Positions 1 through 8,576 of a stretch of DNA of 54,850 nt are shown here, one piece after another (positions within the stretch are counted from its first letter, which is position 1; every line of letters begins with the position of its first letter). The notes beneath the pieces are model-generated. The model saw only the letters and a list, made by a program, of their open reading frames with translations, ran no database searches and was not told the origin of the DNA. The DNA is from an uncultured Duncaniella sp. Lineage in GTDB: Bacteria; Bacteroidota; Bacteroidia; Bacteroidales; Muribaculaceae. The stretch spans positions 1-54,850 of the forward strand of contig CAJUGS010000021.1 in assembly GCA_910586305.1 (NCBI GenBank), written 5' to 3'. Both the position numbers and the translations under genes were made by a program.

Positions 1-786
1 ATATATGTCTGTGCCGAGGATGTCCACATACTCGTCGCCGGGATAGGTGGAGAAGTATTCCTCGCGTGTGAGGTCCTTGTCGGGAGAGTAGGCCCACACT
101 ACATTATTGATTCCTTTGGCATCGAAACGCTCGCGTGTGAGTTTCCAAAGGTTGATGTACTGCTCGGGAGTGGAGTGATCTTTGCCCCACCAGAACCACG
201 ACCCGGAGTTTTCGTGCCACGGACGGAATATGACTGGAAGGGGATTGCCCTGCGAGTCTTTGAGCGAGCCGATGAATGTGGCGGCGCGGTCAATCCACGC
301 TACGAGGGTGTCGCGGACAGCTGCATTGGTCGCCATCTCGCGGAGTGGGGTTGCCGAGACATCCCACGAATTGGAGCGTGTCATGGGGTTGAGTGGATGC
401 CAGGAGATGGCGTTGATGCCTCCGCGCGCATCCTGGGCAGCGGCCTGGGCGGCGATGAATTCAAACGGCACACCGTCGAGATTGCGGGCAGAGTCAACCT
501 CGATCATGCCAAGGTCCCAGCTCATGAGACCGGGATATTCGCCTGTTATGGCCTTGACGTCCGACGCGCCGTCGACATAGCGCCAGGTGTGGCCATAGGC
601 TGTGTCGTCGTGGTGGCCGAAATAGTACTTTCCATTGCTGACAGCCGAGTCAAGACGGGCAATGAGGACTGAGGCCGGACTGATCGAATCAGTGGTCTCA
701 GTCTCGCTGACGGATTGTGATCCCGCTCCGGTGCAGGAACCAAGCAGCAGAGAAGCTGCAAGTATTGATGTGGTGACTGGTTTCAT
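1..786 (-). CDS. GH26 endo-beta-1,4-mannanase lipoprotein, 3' end cut by window edge
   Basis: Surface or periplasmic lipoprotein that should hydrolyse internal beta-1,4-mannosidic bonds of mannan or glucomannan. A signal peptide ends in LLLGSC with the lipid-anchored Cys at residue 18. The GH26 barrel follows directly, with YYFGHHDD near the start and RPWHENSGSWFWWG carrying the acid/base Glu. The window ends at LGTDIY, so the nucleophile Glu near the C-terminus is not visible; 262 residues are seen. Unlike the GH26 at 3355-5118 it has no N-terminal Ig-like domain and no inserted module in the part seen. It starts 32 nt after the GH94 gene and is probably the next gene in the same operon. The family call is strong; the exact substrate preference is inferred from context. 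Confidence 0.93.
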   Translation of the reverse strand, partial: MKPVTTSILAASLLLGSCTGAGSQSVSETETTDSISPASVLIARLDSAVSNGKYYFGHHDDTAYGHTWRYVDGASDVKAITGEYPGLMSWDLGMIEVDSARNLDGVPFEFIAAQAAAQDARGGINAISWHPLNPMTRSNSWDVSATPLREMATNAAVRDTLVAWIDRAATFIGSLKDSQGNPLPVIFRPWHENSGSWFWWGKDHSTPEQYINLWKLTRERFDAKGINNVVWAYSPDKDLTREEYFSTYPGDEYVDILGTDIY

Positions 787-818
787 TATTGGTGCTTTGA
801 AATGTGTGAAATACTGGC

Positions 819-3257
819 TCAGCCCATCACAATCTCGACCTTGTTGACCGAGCCTTCAGGACAGAGTGGTATGCGGTTGTCGCTGACATATTCTCCGTTG
901 AGCTTGAGAGTGCGGACACCTCGGCATACATGGGCCGGATTCTCAACCGTGATGTCATAGCGTGCTCCGCGGAATTCGCGGCTCACCTCGTAGCGGTTCC
1001 ACGAGTCCGGGATGCAGGGATCCACGAGAAGGCCGTCATAGTCGGGTTTGATTCCGAGAATGAACTGTGTGATGGCATACCAGTTCCAGGCAGCAGTTCC
1101 GGTGAGCCATGAGTTTTTGGCCTCGCCTGGTTTCGCTGCATCCTTTCCGGCAGTCATCTGGCAGTAGACATATGGTTCCACCTTGTGCAGGTCGCTCTTT
1201 TCTTCGATAAAAGCAGGACAGATTTTGGCGTAGTAATCCCATGCGCGGTCTCCTCGGCCAAGTACTGTCTCGCCGATGATTACCCAGGGGTTATTGTGGG
1301 CAAATATACCGGCGTTTTCCTTATATCCGGCAGGATAGGTGGATATTTCGCCATATTCCATCACATACTCAGTGAAGGCGGGATTGTTGAGCACGATGCC
1401 GTTTTCAGTATCGAGATATTTCTTCACGGCGTCGAGCGATTTCTCCACGAGGCCTTCCTTGAGACCTATTCCGGCCATTGTGCACCATCCCTGCGATTCG
1501 ATGAAGATCTTGCCTTCTTTGTTTTCGTTGGAACCCACCTTGTTGCCATAGAAATCATATGCGCGGAGGAACCATTCGCCATCCCATCCGTGTTTCTTGA
1601 CAGCCTCGACCATCTCGTCGACATATTTCTCGGCACGGTCGGCCTCCTCGTTGAGTCCGAGTCTGCGGCAGAGGGCGGCATAGTCGCGACCGTAGATTAC
1701 AAACTGTCCGGCAATCATGAGCGACTCGGCCTTTGAGCCTTCCGAATTGTTTTCGGTGGTCTGAAACGACTCGTTGGGGTCGTTTGAGAAGCAGTTGAGG
1801 TTGAGGCAGTCGTTCCAGTCGGCGCGGCCTATCAGAGGCAGGCCGTGAGGACCGAGGTTGTTAACGACATGGTCAAATGATACCTTTAGATGCTGCATAA
1901 GGGACACCTCCGAGCCCGGCTGGTTGTCAAACGGCACAGCTTCGTCGAGAATTGAGAAATCTCCGGTCTCCTTTATATAAGCGATGGTGCCGAATATGAG
2001 CCACATCGGGTCATCGTTGAATCCTCCGCCTATATCATTGTTGCCGCGTTTGGTGAGGGGCTGGTACTGGTGGTAGCATCCGCCGTCGGGGAACTGGGTG
2101 GATGCGATGTCGATTATTCGTTCGCGGGCGCGTTCGGGTATCTGATGGACAAATCCTACGAGATCCTGGTTGGAGTCACGGAATCCCATGCCGCGTCCGA
2201 TGCCGCTCTCGAAGAATGAGGCAGAGCGTGAGAAGCAGAATGTTATCATGCACTGATACTGGTTCCAGATATTGACCATTCTGTCAAGACGCTCATCGGC
2301 TGAGTGTATGTTGAAGCGTCCGAGCAGACCGTCCCAGTAGAGACGCAGTTCGTCGAAGGCGCGGTCTACTTTTTCAGATGTGTCGAAACGCTCCATCATG
2401 GCCTTGGCCGGAGCCTTGTTGATCACGCCCTTGCTTTCCCATTTTTCTTCCTGCGGGTTCTCGATATATCCGAGCATGAACACAAGATCGCGGCTTTCAC
2501 CCGCTTCGAGTGTGATTTCGAGCGACTGTGATGCGATGGGGCTCCATCCGTGGGCCACAGAGTCGCGCGACTTGCCTTCCATCACTGCGTCAGGCTCGTC
2601 AAAACCGTTGTATAGGCCTATGAATGTCTCGCGGTCAGTGTCAAAACCGTCCACAGGAGCATTGACTGTATAGAAGGCATAGTGGTTGCGGCGCTCCTTG
2701 TATTCGGTCTTGTGGTAGATGGTGGAACCGTCTATTTCCACTTCGCCTGTCGAGAAGTTGCGCTGGAAGTTCTCCATATCTGTTGCTGCGTTCCAGAGAC
2801 ACCACTCTATGAATGAGAACAGACGGAATGTCTTGCGATGGTCGCTGCGGTTGGTGAGTGTGAGCTTCGTGATTTCGGCGTGAGTGTCGAGGGGTACGAA
2901 GAACAGGGCGCGGGCTTCAAGACCGTTCTTGCTACCGGTGATGATTGTGTAGTTCATTCCGTGGCGGCACTCATAGAAGTCGAGCGGGGTCTTACAAGGT
3001 TTCCAGGAAGGATTCCACACCGTGTCTCCTTCTTTTATATAGAAATACCGGCCGCCGGCATCCATGGGCACTCCGTTGTAGCGGTAGCGGGTGATGCGAC
3101 GGAATTTGGCGTCTTTATAGAACGAATAGCCTCCTGCAAAATTGGAAATCAGAGAAAAGAAATCCTTGTTGCCGAGATAGTTGATCCATGGCCAGGGGGT
3201 TCTGGGTTCGGTGATGACGTATTCGCGGGCTTTGTCATCGAAATAGCCGTATTTCAT
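819..3257 (-). CDS. GH94 cellobiose phosphorylase
   Basis: Cytoplasmic enzyme that would split cellobiose with phosphate into glucose 1-phosphate and glucose. It is 812 residues, the usual length of GH94 cellobiose phosphorylases, and has no signal peptide. Recognisable parts are the N-terminal beta-sandwich opening MKYGYFDDKAREYVITEPRT, then NFQRNFSTGEVEI, ESGIGRGMGFRDSNQDLVGF, the catalytic-Asp motif GRADWNDCLN (about 477-486), and the phosphate-site region ISTYPAGYKENAGIFAHNN. From memory it is very close to clostridial cellobiose phosphorylase throughout, which argues against chitobiose or laminaribiose specificity. It lies between two secreted GH26 mannanases, so it probably processes the glucose-glucose units released from glucomannan. 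A 97-nt gap containing a hairpin separates it from the upstream GH26. Confidence 0.93.
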   Translation of the reverse strand: MKYGYFDDKAREYVITEPRTPWPWINYLGNKDFFSLISNFAGGYSFYKDAKFRRITRYRYNGVPMDAGGRYFYIKEGDTVWNPSWKPCKTPLDFYECRHGMNYTIITGSKNGLEARALFFVPLDTHAEITKLTLTNRSDHRKTFRLFSFIEWCLWNAATDMENFQRNFSTGEVEIDGSTIYHKTEYKERRNHYAFYTVNAPVDGFDTDRETFIGLYNGFDEPDAVMEGKSRDSVAHGWSPIASQSLEITLEAGESRDLVFMLGYIENPQEEKWESKGVINKAPAKAMMERFDTSEKVDRAFDELRLYWDGLLGRFNIHSADERLDRMVNIWNQYQCMITFCFSRSASFFESGIGRGMGFRDSNQDLVGFVHQIPERARERIIDIASTQFPDGGCYHQYQPLTKRGNNDIGGGFNDDPMWLIFGTIAYIKETGDFSILDEAVPFDNQPGSEVSLMQHLKVSFDHVVNNLGPHGLPLIGRADWNDCLNLNCFSNDPNESFQTTENNSEGSKAESLMIAGQFVIYGRDYAALCRRLGLNEEADRAEKYVDEMVEAVKKHGWDGEWFLRAYDFYGNKVGSNENKEGKIFIESQGWCTMAGIGLKEGLVEKSLDAVKKYLDTENGIVLNNPAFTEYVMEYGEISTYPAGYKENAGIFAHNNPWVIIGETVLGRGDRAWDYYAKICPAFIEEKSDLHKVEPYVYCQMTAGKDAAKPGEAKNSWLTGTAAWNWYAITQFILGIKPDYDGLLVDPCIPDSWNRYEVSREFRGARYDITVENPAHVCRGVRTLKLNGEYVSDNRIPLCPEGSVNKVEIVMG

Positions 3258-3308
3258 GCGATGTAAAAAATTATTTATTATAGTTTTGTGGTGGAGAGAG
3301 ATTGGTGA

Positions 3309-3335
3309 GATGAGGAGGGTATCAGCCTCCTCATC
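3309..3335 (-). other. Intercistronic hairpin between GH26 and GH94
   Basis: A perfect 10-bp inverted repeat (GATGAGGAGG / CCTCCTCATC) with a 7-nt loop lies in the 97-nt gap between the GH26 and GH94 genes. No T-run follows it on the minus strand, so a full intrinsic terminator is unlikely. An mRNA stabiliser, processing site or partial terminator fits better (inference). Confidence 0.55.
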
Positions 3336-3354
3336 CCTATTGGGGTGGGGTGAT

Positions 3355-5118
3355 TTATTTCAGAGAGAAATCACCACGGTTGAGCATGAAGGGGAGATTC
3401 ACGGCGTTGCGCCAGCCCTTGCGGGTGTTGGAGTCGCTGAAATCCCACTCCTCCCACTCGTTGGAGTGATACCAGTTCATGAAGAAGCTCCAGCAAGCCT
3501 CGTTGTTGATTCCGGCGGCGAAATCGGGGAGATTGCCCACTTCGGAGAGTGCGATGATCTTGCTCTGGTTGATGGCATTTGCCACGAGGTTGAACTCGGC
3601 TGTGACATCTTCGTTGGTCTTGTCCTTGTAGATGTCGGTGCCCACGATGTCTACGTAGGCGTCGCCGGGATATGCACCCTTAAGCAGGCTGACATCAGCA
3701 AGCTTGCCGGCATCGGAGGTCTGCATTGTCCACACCCAGATGAGGTTGTTGAGTTTGTATTTGTTGGTGAGCTGGTCGTAGAGATAGAGCCAGAGGTCCT
3801 TGGTCACGTCTACACCGTCGTTGCCCCACCAGAACCATGCGCCCCAGGTATAGTCGCCGGCGGCTTCATGGAATGGACGCCACAGCACGGGGATGCCTGC
3901 ATCCTGGAGGAGCTTGAGATAGTCGGCCACGATGGCGATATCCTTGTCGATGATGGCACGCTCTTCTGTGCCCTCCTGGAGAGCCTTGGCGGGAGAGAAG
4001 GTGGTGCTGCGTGCGGTATAGGTAGTCTTGGGCTCAAGGGCGGGGGTGTCAGCGTGTACAATCTTTGTGATCACCACCGAACCGCTCACGTGGAGGGTGG
4101 AGTTGGACTGTATGTCGGCGAGGGTGGCGGCATCGAGAAGAACAGCGATGTTGCCCGAGCCATTCACGAAGTCAGTGCCTCCGCAGTTGCTCCAGTCTTC
4201 ATTACGTATGCCGATGGCGTCGCCCGAGGTGGTCTTGAAGATGAGATACTCGCCTTCCTTGAGGTTCTCGGCCCATCCGGCGGTGGGGACGTCGAGCCAT
4301 GCGCCCCAGTTGGAGCTGTCAAAGTTGCCTTCCCACACTACGTTCTCGAACGAGGCGATGGGATTGTCAGGATCGGGCTCTTCAATCTGTGGAGCAGCCC
4401 AGTGCCAGCAGATGGCCGGAATGGATCCGGCGTTCCAGGCCTCCTTGACAGGGGTGATATCGCCGTAGTTGATCCAGTTGGCACCTTCAGCCGAGCTGAG
4501 GTGATGAATGTAGTCGAAACCTACGATGGCGGGATACTTGCCGGCCTTCTGTGCTATGAAGTCGGAATAGCCGCTTTCCCAGGCCACACCGCCCATGGCT
4601 CCGGTGAGGGTCTTGGTGCCGTAGTTCTCGAGGAGGAACGAGTAGAGCTTCCTGGCCTCGGCGGTGGCGTTGGGGTTGACGAGTGATTTGGCTACGTTTT
4701 CCTTCGAGAATGCCTTGCCGGTCGAGAAAGTCACGACTACAGATTCCTCGAGGAAGCGGTGCTCATCCTCATTGGCACCCTGCACGGAGAAGGGGAGAAG
4801 GGTGACGGTGTACTCGGTCGAAGCCTGGAGTCCGTCGGGCATATAGATGAGGAGCACATTGCCGTTGCCTGACACGGAGTCGGGCACCTGGTCGTTGACC
4901 GTGATCTTGGAGATGTTGGCGGGTTTTACCTCGGTGTTGAAGTTGACGGTAATGTCGGTGGTGCGGGGATTGACGTTTGTCGCACCCTGGAAGTCCGAGC
5001 CGGTAGAGGCGACGGGTGTACCGTAGTCCACTACTGTGACATCATCGTCGTTGCAGGCGGTGAAGCCCATTGAGAGGGCTGCACCGAGAGCAAACATTGT
5101 CAGTTTATTGAGTTTCAT
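3355..5118 (-). CDS. GH26 endo-beta-mannanase lipoprotein with Ig-like domain and inserted CBM-like module
   Basis: Probable outer-membrane-anchored endo-beta-mannanase of 587 residues. The lipoprotein Cys is residue 22 (GFTAC). Residues about 40-135 look like a bacterial Ig-like (Big_5) domain ending VVTFSTGKAF. The GH26 barrel starts near 150 with a core including CWHWAAP (237-243), the acid/base Glu418 in WRPFHEAAG and the nucleophile Glu526 in ALSEVGN. Residues about 252-357 interrupt the barrel between CWHWAAP and the helix before WRPFHE; this stretch begins VVWEGNFDSSNWGAW and ends VSGSVVITKIVHAD, looks beta-rich, and resembles two modules in the neighbouring surface protein at 5142-7190. 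The insert is probably glycan-binding (inference). The gene lies 24 nt after that surface protein, in the same operon. Confidence 0.93.
   Translation of the reverse strand: MKLNKLTMFALGAALSMGFTACNDDDVTVVDYGTPVASTGSDFQGATNVNPRTTDITVNFNTEVKPANISKITVNDQVPDSVSGNGNVLLIYMPDGLQASTEYTVTLLPFSVQGANEDEHRFLEESVVVTFSTGKAFSKENVAKSLVNPNATAEARKLYSFLLENYGTKTLTGAMGGVAWESGYSDFIAQKAGKYPAIVGFDYIHHLSSAEGANWINYGDITPVKEAWNAGSIPAICWHWAAPQIEEPDPDNPIASFENVVWEGNFDSSNWGAWLDVPTAGWAENLKEGEYLIFKTTSGDAIGIRNEDWSNCGGTDFVNGSGNIAVLLDAATLADIQSNSTLHVSGSVVITKIVHADTPALEPKTTYTARSTTFSPAKALQEGTEERAIIDKDIAIVADYLKLLQDAGIPVLWRPFHEAAGDYTWGAWFWWGNDGVDVTKDLWLYLYDQLTNKYKLNNLIWVWTMQTSDAGKLADVSLLKGAYPGDAYVDIVGTDIYKDKTNEDVTAEFNLVANAINQSKIIALSEVGNLPDFAAGINNEACWSFFMNWYHSNEWEEWDFSDSNTRKGWRNAVNLPFMLNRGDFSLK
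4048..4365 (-). other. Inserted CBM-like module within the GH26 catalytic domain
   Basis: Codons for residues about 252-357 of the GH26 protein. The module shows the pattern W-x-G-N, a nearby W, a central hydrophobic strand, then an L-x-DI helix start and a final I-x-G/V-x-x-V-x-I strand. The same order occurs twice in the protein at 5142-7190. Boundaries are approximate because they come from reading the family by eye. Confidence 0.6.
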
Positions 5119-5141
5119 GATTGTTCAGACTGGTTTGGAGG

Positions 5142-7190
5142 TTAGTTTTGCGGAACGATTTCCACCTTGGTGAAGGTGATGTCGGAACCCTGTATGATGA
5201 GTCCGCAGTCGATAGCGTTCTCATCGCCACAGTCTCCACGGTTGGCGAGGATGCGGTCTATGTTCTCTTGGGTGAGTATGAAGTCTGCCTCATGATAGTT
5301 GTGGAAATTATTCCAGCCGAACATATCAGAGGGGTTGAAGGCTCCTGTGAAAGAATAGGATGTGATGGGATTTCCGTCGCCGTCAAAGAGATCTTCCGGA
5401 AGTTTGGCTTCCCATGTCCATTCATTGCCCCATGCACCGTCGTTGACTTGTGCCTGGCACCATGTCTCGGCTTTGGTTGTGATGGTGAAGCGGAGGATAG
5501 AGCCTGCGACTGCTGTTTCGAAAGGCTCGGCCGGAACACATACGCGGCCACCGGCACCCCAGGAAAGAGTTACGTTTCCGTTCCAGATTTCAATGGGATC
5601 ATTGGAAGGTCCGGGAGTGGGCTCGTCGCCGCCTCCGAGGGTCTTGCCTGGCTCATATTTCACTGCCGAGAGGTTGAGACCACAGCCGTAGATTACGAAG
5701 CTGCCATCGGCGATGAAGCGGTCGATATCGTTCTGGGTAATCTCTACCTTGAGGTTTTTGTCAGCGCGATCAATGATTACGCCGCCGCTGCCTGCGTCGA
5801 TCGGACCGGCCTTCTCCCAGGGAGTGGTCCAGTCGCCATATGTGAGCTTGAGAACATGGTCGCCCTCGACATTCTCGTCATGGCTGAAATAGATTGTCAT
5901 CACACCGGGCTTGTTGACTGCTCCGTCGCGAAGGATGAACTTCTTCCAGAGAGATGCGTCCCATGTGGCGGGATAAAGGTTTCCGCTCCAGCCTCCGAGT
6001 TCCACGTTGCCCTTCCAGATAAATGGAAGTTCGACGAGCATGGAGGTGGCGAAGGTCAGAGATTTCGAGGAGTTCTGATAGAACTCGATGTTGCCGTCCT
6101 GGTAGCCTTCGGGAATTCTGAAGGTGATGGCCGAGGTGCCTTCGAGTGTATAGTCCTTGAACTTTTCGGTAGCTTTGGGAAGGATGATGCGGCGCACTGC
6201 GTCGAGGTTGCGGCCCTCGAAGCGCAGTTCGTTGCCTACCTCAAGGTCCTCGATGGGAGCGGCCATGTTGACCTCGCTGCCGTTGAGGAGCACGCGTTCC
6301 ACAGCTATCACGGGGAGGGTGAACGCCGGAGTCTCGATGTTAAGACCGTTGGCGAGAGTGAGGGTGGCTACACCTTCGTTGCACTCGTCGGGAATCTCGA
6401 GGGTGATGGTGGTTCCGTCTTCCGAGATTGTGAACTCGTCTTTCTCAAGCACCACGTCGGTGGGGAAAGTGATCTTCTCCACAAACTGGAGGTACTTACC
6501 GGTAATCACCATCTTGTCCATGAAGTTGTAGTCGGTTTTGTCGATGGCGGTCACCTCTGGGGAGATGATCTGCAACTCCTCCTCGGAGACGTATTCCCAA
6601 GGCTCGTCGGCATTGCCGTCAGAGAGGATAAGATTGCCGCTCTGGGCCTCGCGGGGCACAGCCACTTTCAGCTCGCGGCGGGAAGCCGATACGAACTCGG
6701 TGGAGGGAACCTCTACACCGCCGCCGAAGGTGACGGAAGCGATGTTGTAGACACAGTCACCCTTGATGGTCACCACATCGCCGGGGATAAGGCCCTCGGT
6801 GGGAGTGATGGAGCTTATAGTGATTTCCTCGTTATAGGAGAGAAGCGACTTAGAGGTCACCATCTCATCGGAGGTTGTGAGGAGGCGGAGATGTCCGGCA
6901 AGGGCCTCTTCGGGCACGGTGACTACAATCACGTCCTTGCCTTTAAGAGTGAAGTCGGTCACTTTCTCCTCGATGGGGAACACCACAGCCTTCACCTTGT
7001 TAAGGTTCTTGCCGTGAATCTCGATGGTCTCGCCACGGGTGGCGGGCATGGTGCCGAAGTAGGTCAGCGCGACGCCATCCTTGTTGTCGGTAACGACATC
7101 TTCGTCATCGGAGCAGGCGGTGAAGCCCAGCGAGCCCACCATCACCGATGCAGCGACAAGGAATGAATATATTTTGCGGAATGTTTTCAT
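5142..7190 (-). CDS. Surface glycan-binding lipoprotein with IPT/TIG-like domains and two CBM-like modules
   Basis: 682-residue lipoprotein (Cys26 in GFTACSDDED) that probably holds glucomannan at the cell surface next to SusD. Four IPT/TIG-like Ig domains can be read at about 38-120, 122-207, 208-295 and 297-388, each with a GxxxxIxGxxL-type pattern such as GETIEIHGKNL. The C-terminal half has two beta-sandwich-like modules. The first (about 389-514) starts FIWKGNVELGGW and the second (about 533-681) starts EIWNGNVTLSW; they are joined by a Gly/Pro linker (GGGDEPTPGPSND). Both resemble the insert in the adjacent GH26. No catalytic motif is visible. It occupies the SGBP position of the locus, 31 nt after another binding protein. 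Ligand binding is inferred from position and architecture. Confidence 0.85.
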   Translation of the reverse strand: MKTFRKIYSFLVAASVMVGSLGFTACSDDEDVVTDNKDGVALTYFGTMPATRGETIEIHGKNLNKVKAVVFPIEEKVTDFTLKGKDVIVVTVPEEALAGHLRLLTTSDEMVTSKSLLSYNEEITISSITPTEGLIPGDVVTIKGDCVYNIASVTFGGGVEVPSTEFVSASRRELKVAVPREAQSGNLILSDGNADEPWEYVSEEELQIISPEVTAIDKTDYNFMDKMVITGKYLQFVEKITFPTDVVLEKDEFTISEDGTTITLEIPDECNEGVATLTLANGLNIETPAFTLPVIAVERVLLNGSEVNMAAPIEDLEVGNELRFEGRNLDAVRRIILPKATEKFKDYTLEGTSAITFRIPEGYQDGNIEFYQNSSKSLTFATSMLVELPFIWKGNVELGGWSGNLYPATWDASLWKKFILRDGAVNKPGVMTIYFSHDENVEGDHVLKLTYGDWTTPWEKAGPIDAGSGGVIIDRADKNLKVEITQNDIDRFIADGSFVIYGCGLNLSAVKYEPGKTLGGGDEPTPGPSNDPIEIWNGNVTLSWGAGGRVCVPAEPFETAVAGSILRFTITTKAETWCQAQVNDGAWGNEWTWEAKLPEDLFDGDGNPITSYSFTGAFNPSDMFGWNNFHNYHEADFILTQENIDRILANRGDCGDENAIDCGLIIQGSDITFTKVEIVPQN

Positions 7191-7220
7191 TTTGTTTGTG
7201 ATAATGCTCGTTGGTGAAAA

Positions 7221-8549
7221 TTATTCGATGGGCACGACGCGGATATTGTCCACACAGATGACGGGGCTGCACTCCGCACCTGCGTCACCGCCTTCGAAGG
7301 TGATTGTGAATCCGTCAAACGAATCGTTGTTGTAGAGTTCGCTGACAGCCTTTCCCTGACGGTCGAAGCGGAACGAGGTGAGGGGAACAGACACTGTCAC
7401 CCATTCGTCGGCGGTATTGAAGTTGAATCCTTCATTCTTGAGTTCTGCATAAGGTTGATAGAGCGAGCGGGCCCATGTGCCGTCATAAATATAGGTATTA
7501 TTGGCATTGTTGGTATAGTGGACCACCGACGAAGGGGTGAACATCATGCGCATTGCGGTTGATTTCCAGGGACGAGAGGCGGGAACACACATCTCGAACT
7601 TCACCTGGAGTTCGGTCCAGTCGTTGCGCTTGAGAATGTCTGCGAAATCAGGCTTGTCTTTCAGGCAGGGGAATTCGGGAGTTCCTTCGGGCCAGTATTC
7701 GAGATGGCCGTCATCCTCTCCTGCGCCCCAGCTGTCTTCCTTCCATGTGGCTGTCACGCCGAAAGCAATGAAGCGTCCGTCGATGGGAGTCACTTCGGGT
7801 ACACCCTGCTCGACAAGGTCGGCATAAGTCTTGGCGCTGTGCCAGCCATGGCCTTCGAGCTGGCCGCCGTGGCTGCCGTCGAAGTCAAAGAGAATATTGA
7901 GGTTGTCCTTGTAGCGGAACTTGCTCTTGCTTTTGCCATAGATAGAGGTGAGGTTGAGATAGCCTGGCTTCCAGTTTTCGGGAATGGTGATGGTGAGCTT
8001 GGTCTGCTCGAGAGACTGGATCTCAGCCTTGTTGCCGGCACCGTCTGTCACTGTCATTTCAAACGAGGGGTCGTTGACAAAGAAGTCGCCGTAGATCACG
8101 GCTGTGCTTCCGGCCGGAGCCCATTCGCATGACATGGTTGACGCCTTGGGTGCGGGAACGAGCGATTTGAAGGGATAGGGGATGGTATCGCCTTCGTAGT
8201 TGATCATATAGAGATTGTCGGTCACCTTTGCCGGAATCTGGGATGGAAGGGTGACAATCATATGGTTGTCAGTGATCAGCGAGGTGTTGAGCACGGCCTT
8301 CTGGTCGTTGAAGTACAGCTCGTGGATGGCACGCAGATTCTGGCCGACGAGACACACTGTGTTGCTGAGAAACGCACCGGTGAGGAGCGAATCGGCCTGT
8401 GCGGGATTGGTGGAGCGCACGTATTCAATGACCGGTTTGCCGCCTGTTGACTTGAATTTGTCCGGCTCATCGTCGCATGACACCGTTCCGAGAGCCATCG
8501 CGCAAACGCCGAGGGCCACGGCAATTTTGCCTGTGAATATATGGTTCAT
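7221..8549 (-). CDS. Surface glycan-binding lipoprotein (SGBP-B-like)
   Basis: 442-residue lipoprotein with a signal peptide ending LGTVSC. The N-terminal part has two IPT/Ig-like domains (GKPVIEYVRSTNP..., then KASTMSCEWAPAGSTAVIYG). The C-terminal part from about residue 220 (NILFDFDGSHGGQLEGHGWH) resembles the glycan-binding domain of SusD-linked surface proteins, ending VICVDNIRVVPIE. Exposed aromatics (W, Y) are frequent there, as expected for a sugar platform. It lies directly downstream of susD (27-nt gap) and upstream of the second binding protein. It probably works with SusCD to capture mannan chains (inference from position). No enzymatic motif is seen. Confidence 0.85.
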   Translation of the reverse strand: MNHIFTGKIAVALGVCAMALGTVSCDDEPDKFKSTGGKPVIEYVRSTNPAQADSLLTGAFLSNTVCLVGQNLRAIHELYFNDQKAVLNTSLITDNHMIVTLPSQIPAKVTDNLYMINYEGDTIPYPFKSLVPAPKASTMSCEWAPAGSTAVIYGDFFVNDPSFEMTVTDGAGNKAEIQSLEQTKLTITIPENWKPGYLNLTSIYGKSKSKFRYKDNLNILFDFDGSHGGQLEGHGWHSAKTYADLVEQGVPEVTPIDGRFIAFGVTATWKEDSWGAGEDDGHLEYWPEGTPEFPCLKDKPDFADILKRNDWTELQVKFEMCVPASRPWKSTAMRMMFTPSSVVHYTNNANNTYIYDGTWARSLYQPYAELKNEGFNFNTADEWVTVSVPLTSFRFDRQGKAVSELYNNDSFDGFTITFEGGDAGAECSPVICVDNIRVVPIE

Positions 8550-8576
8550 GTGAAAATTCAGATTAAATGATGGTGA

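Noticed and set aside
3256..4686. 476-codon open frame on the plus strand opposite GH26
   Set aside because: Shadow of the GH26 mannanase; composition is Gly/Val/Glu-rich as expected for an antisense frame.
5121..7166. 681-codon open frame on the plus strand
   Set aside because: It is the mirror of the surface glycan-binding gene on the minus strand, whose signal peptide, IPT domains and operon position are clear. The plus-strand product has no recognisable features.
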